Shown here: piece by piece, positions 45,434 through 51,820 of the stretch
Numbering within the stretch: the first letter of the stretch is position 1
How the letters are laid out: every line of letters starts with the position of its first letter
Assembly (NCBI GenBank): GCA_044225825.1
Contig: JBGAIB010000003.1
Span: forward strand, 124,001-188,000
DNA length: 64,000 nucleotides
Direction: 5' to 3'
Source of the DNA: Bog-950 sp044225825
GTDB taxonomy: Bacteria > Bacteroidota > Bacteroidia > Chitinophagales > LD1
Made by a program: the position numbers and the translations under genes
Notes under the pieces: model-generated
The model's database searches: none
What the model saw: only the letters and a program-made list of their open reading frames with translations
Told to the model about the DNA's origin: nothing

Positions 45434-45919
45434 TTACAGTTTAAAATTCCGGCGTGGCAGGCGCTTAACCGGTTCCTTTTCTACATTATAAAACAGGCGG
45501 TCCTTGCTTTTGGCTTTTTTAAGCGGAATTTCAGCCGCCAGGGCCACCTCGGGTATACTTTTAACGGCATCCAGAATATCGGTAATCTGCTCGTTTTCAG
45601 GCCGTCCGAAAACCTGTATCAGGTAATCGTAGTCACTGAACTCGGGAAGCAAATATTCGCCCACGTTTTTGTTGCCGAATACCAGGTATTGGGCCGGGGT
45701 AGATTCATCGCCGGCTTTTAATACGCTAAACTGGGTGCTTCGGGTTCGGTCTTTGGCCTCAAAAATAAGGTCGGGCACTTTTTGGAAGTCGCAGGCCAGC
45801 AGCCTGTTAAGGTGGAAACAAAGCTTGTATTCCTTCATACCGGTAGCCAGGCCAATAAGGCGGTAATCGGTATCTAACTGGTATGTAATCTTCTTGTCGG
45901 CCACAGGGCAAATTACCAT
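45434..45919 (-). CDS. IPExxxVDY-family protein
   Basis: A 161-residue Bacteroidota-specific protein of unknown function. The family is named after an IPE...VDY motif; here the visible part is SIPEVALAAEIPLKK, so IPE is kept and the VDY part is not obvious. The N-terminal part (DYRLIGLATGMKEYKLCFHLNRLL) also fits the family. The gene sits directly upstream of pyk with 5 bp between, the usual neighbourhood, which suggests a role tied to pyruvate kinase expression or activity; that is inference. Confidence 0.72.
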   Translation of the reverse strand: MVICPVADKKITYQLDTDYRLIGLATGMKEYKLCFHLNRLLACDFQKVPDLIFEAKDRTRSTQFSVLKAGDESTPAQYLVFGNKNVGEYLLPEFSDYDYLIQVFGRPENEQITDILDAVKSIPEVALAAEIPLKKAKSKDRLFYNVEKEPVKRLPRRNFKL

Positions 45920-46004
45920 ACAAATGTATAAGATGCTTTTTAAGGCGGGAAAACATTGTTAAAAGGCCTTGAAAATGAGGCCGGAAAGGGGCGGGAAAGA
46001 TTTT

Positions 46005-46035
46005 TTTGCGAAGGAGGGGGATGTTTTTATTTTCG
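46005..46035 (+). promoter_or_regulatory. Candidate promoter of acpP
   Basis: TTTG (46005-46008), a 19-nt spacer and TATTTTCG (46028-46035) match the Bacteroidota TTTG / TAnnTTTG promoter with one mismatch. The predicted transcript starts near 46041, leaving about 17 nt before the acpP ATG. Confidence 0.55.
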
Positions 46036-46057
46036 CACCACATTTAAACCCAAAAAC

Positions 46058-46297
46058 ATGTCTAACATCGCAGAAAGAGTTAAGAAGATTATCGTTGACA
46101 AACTGGGCGTAGAAGAAAGTCAGGTTACCCCTGAAGCCAGTTTTACCAACGACCTCGGTGCCGACTCGCTTGATACCGTGGAACTCATCATGGAGTTCGA
46201 GAAGGAATTCAATATCTCCATTCCCGATGAGCAGGCTGAGACCATCACCACTGTTGGTCAGGCTATCGAATACCTGGAAAAAACTATAAGCAAATAA
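46058..46297 (+). CDS. acpP: Acyl carrier protein
   Basis: A 79-residue acidic four-helix protein that carries growing acyl chains on phosphopantetheine. The attachment site is S37 in LGADSLDTVEL, the hallmark motif; helix II (DTVELIMEFEKEFNI) and IPDEQAE follow as expected. ATG 46058 gives the normal length; a longer in-frame opening at 45956 would include the promoter. fabF follows 69 bp downstream, with a strong hairpin terminator in the gap, so acpP can be transcribed alone at a higher level. Confidence 0.97.
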   Translation: MSNIAERVKKIIVDKLGVEESQVTPEASFTNDLGADSLDTVELIMEFEKEFNISIPDEQAETITTVGQAIEYLEKTISK

Positions 46298-46320
46298 GCT
46301 TTTCTTAAAAAAATTTGATG

Positions 46321-46357
46321 AGTGGCAGACTGAAAAGTCTGCCACTTTCTTTTTATT
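46321..46357 (+). terminator. Intrinsic terminator between acpP and fabF
   Basis: AGTGGCAGACT (46321-46331) and AGTCTGCCACT (46336-46346) form a perfect 11-bp stem closed by a GAAA tetraloop, followed by TTCTTTTTATT. It starts 23 bp past the acpP stop and ends about 10 bp before fabF. It should act as a partial terminator within the acpP-fabF unit. Confidence 0.88.
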
Positions 46358-46366
46358 CGTAGCCAA

Positions 46367-47614
46367 ATGATGAAACGGGTAGTAGTAACAGGATTAGGCG
46401 CGTTGACCCCGATAGGAAATACCGCCCCCGAGTATTGGCAGAATCTGCTGGCCGGGAAAAGCGGCGCGGCACCTATAACGCGCTTTAAGACCGACAACTA
46501 CAAAACCAAGTTTGCCTGCGAAGTAAAAGATTTTGACCCCACCCGGTTTATTGACAAAAAGGAAGTACGCCGCTTGGACCGTTTTGCGCAGTTTGCGCTG
46601 GTTAGCAGCGAAGAGGCTATAAAGGATGCCGGACTTGACCAGGGAGATTTAAACAAAAACCGTATCGGTGTTATCTGGGCTTCGGGAATAGGCGGACTGG
46701 ATGTGTTTATTGAAGAAATCACCAACCTGGCACTGAATCCCGTGCCTCGCTTCAATCCATTTTTTATTCCCAAAATGATTATTGATATAGCGCCAGGCCA
46801 TATCAGTATGAAGTGGGGTTTCCGCGGGCCAAATTATGCCACCGTGGCCGCCTGTGCATCGAGCAACCTGGCGTTTATTGATGCTTATAATCTGATACGG
46901 TTGGGGAAAGCCGATGTATTTGTAACCGGCGGTTCCGAAGCGCCTATCAGCGAAGGTGGTGTGGGTGGCTTTAATGCTATGCGTGCCCTAAGCGAGCGCA
47001 ACGATTCGCCGGAAACCGCCTGCCGCCCGTTTGATAAAGATCGCGATGGTTTTGTAATGGGTGAAGGAGCCGGCGCCATTGTATTAGAAGAACTGGAACA
47101 TGCCTTGAAGCGTGGCGCTAAGATTTATGCCGAGATGATAGGCTACGGCATGAGCGCCGATGCCCATCATTTAACAGCACCGCATCCTGAAGGGCTGGGT
47201 GCTGCTCTTGCTATGAGCGCAAGCCTGGAGGATCATAACCTGCAACCTGAGGAGGTAGACTATATTAACGTGCACGGCACCAGCACACCGCTGGGCGATG
47301 TAGCCGAGCTGGCTGCCATTTATAAGGTATTTGGCGAGCATGCCTTTAAACTCAACATCTCTTCGACCAAGAGCATGACAGGCCATTTATTGGGCGCAGC
47401 AGGCGCGGTGGAGGCTATTGCCAGCATTATGGCGGTGAAAGAAGATATAGTGCCGCCCACCATCAACCACTTTACCGACGATCCCGATATTGACCCACGA
47501 TACAACCTTACTTTTAATGCGCCCCAAAAACGCAAGGTAGATGTTGCCATCAGCAACGGCTTTGGTTTTGGCGGACATAATGCCACGGTTGTTTTCAAAA
47601 AGTATAAAGGTTAA
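46367..47614 (+). CDS. fabF: 3-oxoacyl-[acyl-carrier-protein] synthase II
   Basis: A 415-residue condensing enzyme that elongates acyl-ACP with malonyl-ACP. The catalytic Cys is C163 in VAACASSNLA, with the two active-site His in VHGTSTPLGD and SMTGHLLGAAGA and the conserved Lys in STKSMTG; the C-terminal SNGFGFGGHNATVVF is diagnostic. Length is normal. ATG 46370 is an equally possible start. rnc begins 23 bp after the stop, and the acpP-fabF-rnc order is common in Bacteroidota. Confidence 0.97.
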   Translation: MMKRVVVTGLGALTPIGNTAPEYWQNLLAGKSGAAPITRFKTDNYKTKFACEVKDFDPTRFIDKKEVRRLDRFAQFALVSSEEAIKDAGLDQGDLNKNRIGVIWASGIGGLDVFIEEITNLALNPVPRFNPFFIPKMIIDIAPGHISMKWGFRGPNYATVAACASSNLAFIDAYNLIRLGKADVFVTGGSEAPISEGGVGGFNAMRALSERNDSPETACRPFDKDRDGFVMGEGAGAIVLEELEHALKRGAKIYAEMIGYGMSADAHHLTAPHPEGLGAALAMSASLEDHNLQPEEVDYINVHGTSTPLGDVAELAAIYKVFGEHAFKLNISSTKSMTGHLLGAAGAVEAIASIMAVKEDIVPPTINHFTDDPDIDPRYNLTFNAPQKRKVDVAISNGFGFGGHNATVVFKKYKG

Positions 47615-47637
47615 TAAACCGGTAAACGCACCACTGC

Positions 47638-48363
47638 TTGATTAGAAAGATCTACAACCGGCTGTTCTCTGACGATAAGGCGTTAACCGCCTATATAAAG
47701 GGTATTACCGGTATTACCCCCTCTAATCTGCAATTGTACCGGCAGGCTTTTCAGCACCGCAGTAAATACATGGAGCCCAAGGACAATAACGAACGCCTGG
47801 AATTGTTGGGCGATTCGATACTGGACGCCATTGTGTGCGAGCACCTGTATAAGAAGTATCCGTATAAAGAAGAAGGCTTTATGACCGAACTGCGATCGCG
47901 GATTGTGAACCGCAAATCGCTGAATGAAGTGGGGCAAAGGTTGGGGCTGTTGGAGCAATTACGCTTTAACCGCAAAAGCATAACGGATGCATCAAAAGAT
48001 CTGGCGGGCAATACCTTTGAAGCATTGGTAGGTGCCGTGTATTTAGATGCGGGCTTTGAGCGTACCAAGCGCTTTATTACCAAGCGTATTTTGCAAAACC
48101 TGATTGATGTAGAAGAATTGCAGCTTACCAATACCGACTACAAGAGCCAGATTTACCACTACATACAGCGCGAAGGCAAGAGCATTGATTTTAAAGTAGT
48201 GGATGAAAAACACCGCAACCGCCGCGCCTATTTTGTAATTGACTTAGAGATTGAAGGCCGCATCATTTCGCGCGGCGAAGGGTACAGCAAAAAGGCAGCA
48301 GAACAAAATGCGGCCATGAACGGCCTGAAGGAATTGGGCGAAAAAGTGAGCGAACAGCAGTAG
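47638..48363 (+). CDS. rnc: Ribonuclease III
   Basis: A 241-residue double-strand-specific endoribonuclease for rRNA and mRNA processing. The signature NERLELLGDSILDAIV carries the catalytic acidic residues, a second acidic segment lies in NTFEALVGAVYLD, and a C-terminal dsRNA-binding domain (about 160-235) ends with SKKAAEQNAAMNGLKEL. No in-frame ATG precedes the N-terminal RKIYNRLF segment seen in relatives, so TTG 47638 is the likely start. It follows fabF and converges on the CarboxypepD_reg-like gene with 2 bp between stops. Confidence 0.95.
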   Translation: MIRKIYNRLFSDDKALTAYIKGITGITPSNLQLYRQAFQHRSKYMEPKDNNERLELLGDSILDAIVCEHLYKKYPYKEEGFMTELRSRIVNRKSLNEVGQRLGLLEQLRFNRKSITDASKDLAGNTFEALVGAVYLDAGFERTKRFITKRILQNLIDVEELQLTNTDYKSQIYHYIQREGKSIDFKVVDEKHRNRRAYFVIDLEIEGRIISRGEGYSKKAAEQNAAMNGLKELGEKVSEQQ

Positions 48364-48365
48364 CG

Positions 48366-48935
48366 CTATGGCTTAAAATCGGGGTTGGCCGCCCGCTTAC
48401 GTTTTACCAGATCGTAAATCAGCGAGGCCGGGTTCCATAACTTGGCTGGTGGTTTTTTATTGCTGTATTTGGGTGGTGCAATGCCCGGAATGAGCACTTT
48501 GTTTTCGTCGCGGGCATCCACAAAAGCTTTGTCGAACTTGTCGCGATCGCCCCAGGGGTAAATCACCACTTCCTTGATCTTGATATCATCTTTGGTAAGG
48601 ACAACTTCCAGGGTATAGAAACTGGCAGAGTCGATATCGCCTATAGGCACATAACGGGCGAGGTAGCCGGTGGAGGAAATGCGCAGCGTATCGTTTTTTG
48701 ACACATACAGCACAAAGTTGCCATATACATCACACGTCATTTTTTGTTTACCGTTGGTAGTGGTGATGTTAGCCAGCGATACGGGTTGTTTGGTTTGACG
48801 GTCTAACACGCGGCCTTTGATCATAAAAGTGCCCTCGCGAAAGGCGAAGTTTAATTGTGCCTTTGCTACCATGCCAGAGAGCATCAACAAGGCTACAAGC
48901 GCAGCTACAAATAGGGCAGGGTGTTTACGGTGCAT
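48366..48935 (-). CDS. Exported protein with carboxypeptidase-regulatory-like domain
   Basis: A 189-residue periplasmic or outer-membrane protein. A signal peptide (LFVAALVALLMLSGMVAKAQ) is followed by a CarboxypepD_reg-like/CNA-B-type beta-sandwich (about 38-118), with the typical start IKGRVLDRQTKQPVSLANI and TYGNF-like strand. The C-terminal 70 residues are basic and Pro-rich (KYSNKKPPAKLWNPASLIY). It is a stand-alone domain, without the TonB-dependent receptor it often precedes. It lies downstream of the ribosomal operon but is separated from it by a terminator. Its function is unknown. Confidence 0.8.
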   Translation of the reverse strand: MHRKHPALFVAALVALLMLSGMVAKAQLNFAFREGTFMIKGRVLDRQTKQPVSLANITTTNGKQKMTCDVYGNFVLYVSKNDTLRISSTGYLARYVPIGDIDSASFYTLEVVLTKDDIKIKEVVIYPWGDRDKFDKAFVDARDENKVLIPGIAPPKYSNKKPPAKLWNPASLIYDLVKRKRAANPDFKP

Positions 48936-48954
48936 GTGTTACAATACGGGCATT

Positions 48955-48986
48955 AAAATAAAAAACCCTGCCTATAACGGCAGGGT
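48955..48986 (-). terminator. Intrinsic terminator of the rpsF-rpsR-rplI operon
   Basis: On the minus strand AACCCTGCC (48986-48978) pairs with GGCAGGGTT (48971-48963) around a 6-nt loop, followed by TTTTATTTTA. It lies 42 bp past the rplI stop. Confidence 0.9.
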
Positions 48987-49027
48987 TGATGTTTTATGTT
49001 GTGATTTTTTGACAACCGGCAGGCCGA

Positions 49028-49477
49028 TTATTCAGCAACCACTTCGAAGTTTACGGTTACTTTGTGGTTAGCACCCAGGCCAACTTCGGCGGTATAGTTG
49101 CCAACGCTTTTCACTTCACCTTCTACGATGTTGATCTTGCGACGGTCCACTTCTACGCTGCAGGCAGCTTTGATAGCTTCTGCTACGTGGTAAGCGCTAA
49201 CGCTTCCGAAAATTTTACCGGTAGTACCCACTTTAGCACCAATTTTAAGGTTAGCGCCTTGTAAACGTGCTACAATTTCGTTCAGTTGTTCCAGCAGTTT
49301 AGCTTCTTTTTTAGCCAGTGCTTTAGCACGGCCGGCCAGTTCAGCTAAAGATGCTTTGTTTTTAACTACGGCGAAACCCTGAGGGATCAGGTAGTTAAGG
49401 GCAAAACCCGGCTTTACGTTTACAACGTCGTCGGTGTAGCCCAGTTTCTCTACGTTCTTTATTAAGATAACTTCCAT
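49028..49477 (-). CDS. rplI: 50S ribosomal protein L9
   Basis: A 149-residue ribosomal protein binding 23S rRNA at the base of the L1 stalk. The N-terminal domain (MEVILIKNVEKLGYTDDVVN, with GFALNYLIPQGFAV) is diagnostic; the connecting helix and C-terminal domain are complete. It is the last gene of rpsF-rpsR-rplI, 28 bp after rpsR. Confidence 0.98.
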   Translation of the reverse strand: MEVILIKNVEKLGYTDDVVNVKPGFALNYLIPQGFAVVKNKASLAELAGRAKALAKKEAKLLEQLNEIVARLQGANLKIGAKVGTTGKIFGSVSAYHVAEAIKAACSVEVDRRKINIVEGEVKSVGNYTAEVGLGANHKVTVNFEVVAE

Positions 49478-49505
49478 TGTTTCTGCTTTTGATAGGGTTT
49501 ACCAA

Positions 49506-49772
49506 TTATTTCAGCAAGTCGGCTACGTAAGGCAGCAAACTTAAGTGACGCGCACGCTTAATAGCCTGCGATATCTTGCGCTGAAACTTCAGCGAGTTAC
49601 CGGTTAAGCGGCGTGGGTAAATTTTACCCTGTTCGTTAATGAACTTCAACAAAAACTCAGGGTCTTTGTAGTCGATGTAACGGATACCGTTCTTTTTGAA
49701 GCGGCAGTATTTTTTCTTGATCACACCAATCTTGGTGGCGGTCAAATATTTGATATCACTTTGAGTAGCCAT
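49506..49772 (-). CDS. rpsR: 30S ribosomal protein S18
   Basis: An 88-residue ribosomal protein that pairs with S6 on the 30S platform. KYCRFKKNGIRYIDYKDPEFL and the C-terminal GKIYPRRLTGNSLKFQRKI are typical, the latter being the S18 signature. It starts 2 bp after the rpsF stop, consistent with coupled translation. Confidence 0.98.
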   Translation of the reverse strand: MATQSDIKYLTATKIGVIKKKYCRFKKNGIRYIDYKDPEFLLKFINEQGKIYPRRLTGNSLKFQRKISQAIKRARHLSLLPYVADLLK

Positions 49773-49774
49773 GA

Positions 49775-50146
49775 TTATACCTCCGCTTCTTTTTTGTTAG
49801 CAACTTTTTTGTTACGTCCTACCAGGCCGGCGCGTTTGTCGTCGTTGTATTTAACGGCGTATTTGTCCAGAGCAATGGTTAAATAGCGCAGCACGTTTTC
49901 ATCGCGACGGAAGGCGATTTCAAGCGTGTCAACCGCTTTACCGGTGCCTTTGTATTCTACCACGTGGTAGATGCCGGTGTTCTTTTTCTTGATCTGGTAA
50001 CGGAGATTCTTAAGACCCCAGTGTTCCTGGTGAATGATTTCTGCTCCCTGGCCTTTCAATACCTCAATGTATGCATTGATGGATTTCTTGGCGTCCTCGT
50101 CGGACAAGATTGGAGTCAGAATAAATACGGTTTCGTATTGTTGCAT
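49775..50146 (-). CDS. rpsF: 30S ribosomal protein S6
   Basis: A 123-residue ribosomal protein with the ferredoxin-like S6 fold (MQQYETVFILTPILSDEDA, and WGLKNLRYQIKKKNTGIYH), ending in a basic Lys-rich tail. It is the first gene of the rpsF-rpsR-rplI operon. About 90 nt of 5' leader with paired CCGGCC/GGCCGG and GCCCC/GGGGC segments precede it, a candidate autoregulatory structure. Confidence 0.98.
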   Translation of the reverse strand: MQQYETVFILTPILSDEDAKKSINAYIEVLKGQGAEIIHQEHWGLKNLRYQIKKKNTGIYHVVEYKGTGKAVDTLEIAFRRDENVLRYLTIALDKYAVKYNDDKRAGLVGRNKKVANKKEAEV

Positions 50147-50161
50147 ATTTATCTGCTTTTT

Positions 50162-50240
50162 GCCCCTCCGGCCGCATCAATTTTTAAGCGGGTAGGAAAG
50201 GCCGGGTTAAAAAATAGTCCCTGCTTTTCTATTCAGGGGC
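50162..50240 (-). ncRNA. Candidate ribosomal-protein leader upstream of rpsF
   Basis: In the minus-strand 5' UTR, GCCCC (50240-50236) can pair with GGGGC (50166-50162), enclosing CCGGCC (50205-50200) paired with GGCCGG (50173-50168). The loop between the inner arms contains ACCCGC, that is a CCG trinucleotide. Known S6:S18 autoregulatory leaders expose a CCG to the S6:S18 complex, so an equivalent is plausible. The fold was drawn by eye and not scored. Confidence 0.38.
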
Positions 50241-50242
50241 GG

Positions 50243-50272
50243 CAAATATAGCTTTTTAAGGGGAAAAACCAA
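50243..50272 (-). promoter_or_regulatory. Candidate promoter of rpsF operon
   Basis: On the minus strand TTGG (50272-50269), an 18-nt spacer and TATATTTG (50250-50243) fit the Bacteroidota promoter with one mismatch in the -33 box. Transcription would begin near 50237, about 90 nt before rpsF. Confidence 0.5.
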
Positions 50273-50339
50273 GGGATACAGCCCCGCTAAATTAAGCGTG
50301 GGAATTGCGTTGTAACTGGTTGATTTTGCGTGTTTTGGC

Positions 50340-50416
50340 AAAATTAGCCTGCCATTTCACTCAGTTCCAGCCAGCGCAGCTCCTTCTTTTCAAGGTGTTC
50401 GGTGGCTTCTGCCAAC
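50340..50416 (-). pseudogene. Duplicated 3' end of the uup-like ABC-F gene
   Basis: This 77-bp segment is identical to 51817-51893, the last codons of the uup-like gene plus its stop (minus strand, encoding EKKELRWLELSEMAG). The copy then jumps to GTTCCTTTAGTT, a 12-nt match to sequence further inside the gene (near 51957), as though an internal piece of about 65-85 bp had been lost. It has no start and is a remnant. With its partner it brackets the RAYT/REP island, so it probably arose when that island was inserted or when the region was duplicated. Confidence 0.85.
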
Positions 50417-50439
50417 AGTTCCTTTAGTTATTACCACCC

Positions 50440-50477
50440 CCGCAGTGTCTCCCTTGCGCAGCATGGGGACGCTGCGG
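50440..50477 (+). repeat. REP-like palindrome upstream of the RAYT gene
   Basis: CCGCAGTGTCTCC (50440-50452) pairs with GGGGACGCTGCGG (50465-50477), 13 positions including two G-T pairs, with a 12-nt loop. Its CCGCAG...CTGCGG ends are the same as those of the palindromes in the downstream array, so it is likely a diverged family member. Confidence 0.6.
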
Positions 50478-50534
50478 TGAAAAAGGCACTGGTCGCCACT
50501 CTTCACTGGTTGCGTTAAATGTTATCTTTATCAT

Positions 50535-51131
50535 GTGACGGTCCGCCAACAACAAGTCTACAACAACGGGGTATTCTTCATCACCTTTACTTGTGTTAGG
50601 TGGCTGCCTTTGTTTGAGAAAACAAAAGCATTTGACACCATCTACAAATGGTTCGACTATCTTAAACAACAGGAGTCTTATCCTATTGGATATGTGATAA
50701 TGCCTAATCACCTTCATGCAGTAATCGCTTTTAAAAATAACGGACAGTCTATAAATACCCGGGTAGGCAATGGTAAGCGGTTCATCGCCTACGAAATTGT
50801 TAAGCGATTAACTGCTGCAGGTGAATTCCGCTTGTTGGAGCAACTAGGAAATGCGGTAAACACAGCCGATCGAAAAAGGGGCAAGAAGCATGAAATTTTT
50901 GAGCCCTCATTTGATTGTAAACCATGTTATTCCGATAAGCTGATAAATGAGAAGTTAAATTACATGCATAATAATCCCTGTAAGGGCAAGTGGAGCTTGG
51001 CAGATGAACCAATAGGCTATAAGCATAGCTCTGCACTCTTTTACGCAACAGGTAATCCAGGCATTTATGAAGTGTTGAGCTGCGCTAAATTGGGGGATAT
51101 GGATTTAAGCACTTTAGTTGATAGACGGTAG
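50535..51131 (+). CDS. REP-associated tyrosine transposase (RAYT, IS200-like Y1 family)
   Basis: A 198-residue HUH single-strand DNA transposase. The metal-binding HxH is H59 and H61 in GYVIMPNHLHAV, and the nucleophile is probably Y143 in KLNYMHNNPCKGKW, followed by YKHSSALFY, all typical of RAYT proteins. It is intact, without frameshift. The start is GTG 50535, as no in-frame ATG precedes the first strand. RAYTs recognise and cleave REP palindromes, and a REP-like cluster follows immediately. Its codon use is more AT-rich than that of rpsF or uup, suggesting acquisition. No transposon ends of an autonomous IS are visible. Confidence 0.92.
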   Translation: MTVRQQQVYNNGVFFITFTCVRWLPLFEKTKAFDTIYKWFDYLKQQESYPIGYVIMPNHLHAVIAFKNNGQSINTRVGNGKRFIAYEIVKRLTAAGEFRLLEQLGNAVNTADRKRGKKHEIFEPSFDCKPCYSDKLINEKLNYMHNNPCKGKWSLADEPIGYKHSSALFYATGNPGIYEVLSCAKLGDMDLSTLVDRR

Positions 51132-51146
51132 TTCAAAGATGATTTA

Positions 51147-51815
51147 GCGCTAGTCGAGCTTCAGAGTCCCGTCCCTGCGGAGACGTTGCGGAGGGGGCCG
51201 AATTTGTTTTGGTCAATCCCTTTAAGGATAGTGTCATTTGTAGTGTGGCGCTATTCGAGCCGCAGAGTCCTTGCTGAGACTTTGCGCACAGGAGCCTAAG
51301 GATAGTGCCAATTATAGTATAGCGCTATTCGAGCCGCAGAGTCCCTGCGGAGACTCTGCGGGGGGCCTAAAATTAGCGCTAGTCGAGCTTCAGAGTCCTT
51401 GCTGAGACTTTGCGCAGAGGAGCCTAAGGATAGTGCCATTTATAGTGTGGCGCTATTCGAGCCGCAGAGTCCCTGCGGAGACTCTGCGGAGGGCCTAAAA
51501 AGGATAGTGTCATTTATAGTGTGGCGCTATTCGAGCTTCAGAGTCCCGTCCCTTCGGAGACGTTGCGGAGGGGGCCGAATTTGTTTTGGTCAATCCTTTT
51601 AAGGATAGTGTCATTTATAGTGTGGCGCTATTCGAGCTTCAGAGTCCCGTGCCTGCGGAGACTCTGCGGAGGGAAAGAATTTGTTTTGGTCAATCCTTTT
51701 AAGGATAGTGCCATTTATAGTGTAGCGCTATTCGAGCCGCAGAGTCCCTGCGGAGACTCTGCGGGGGGAGCCTAATTTTGCGTTATTCGAGCCTAAAGGT
51801 CCCTTCGGGCGAGCC
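51147..51815 (+). repeat. Cluster of eight REP-like units plus a degenerate ninth
   Basis: Units begin with GCGCTA(T/G)TCGAGC at 51147, 51248, 51322, 51376, 51450, 51524, 51625 and 51725; a worn copy starts at 51781. Spacing is 101, 74, 54, 74, 74, 101 and 100 bp. Each unit carries a palindrome, best in units 3, 5 and 8: CCGCAGAGTC, loop CCTGCGGA, GACTCTGCGG. Units 1, 6 and 7 contain an extra GAATTTGTTTTGGTCAATCC segment, and most end in GGATAGTG(C/T)CATTTATAGTG. The array begins 16 bp after the RAYT stop and ends at the uup-like gene. No gene lies in this 690-bp stretch; short open frames in it merely read through repeats. Confidence 0.9.
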
Positions 51816-51820
51816 TAAAA

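Noticed and set aside
50535..51131. Complete insertion sequence around the RAYT gene
   Set aside because: No accessory gene, no terminal inverted repeats of a DDE element and no IS200/IS605-type end hairpins in the usual positions; the palindromes are REP-like.
51399..51775. Open frames of 67 and 84 codons within the repeat array
   Set aside because: They translate the REP units themselves (repeated FEPQSPCGDSA-like peptides) and have no independent start signals.
51147..51815. CRISPR-like array
   Set aside because: Repeat spacing varies between 54 and 101 bp, the intervening sequence is itself repeated rather than unique, and no cas genes are near. It is a REP/BIME-type cluster.
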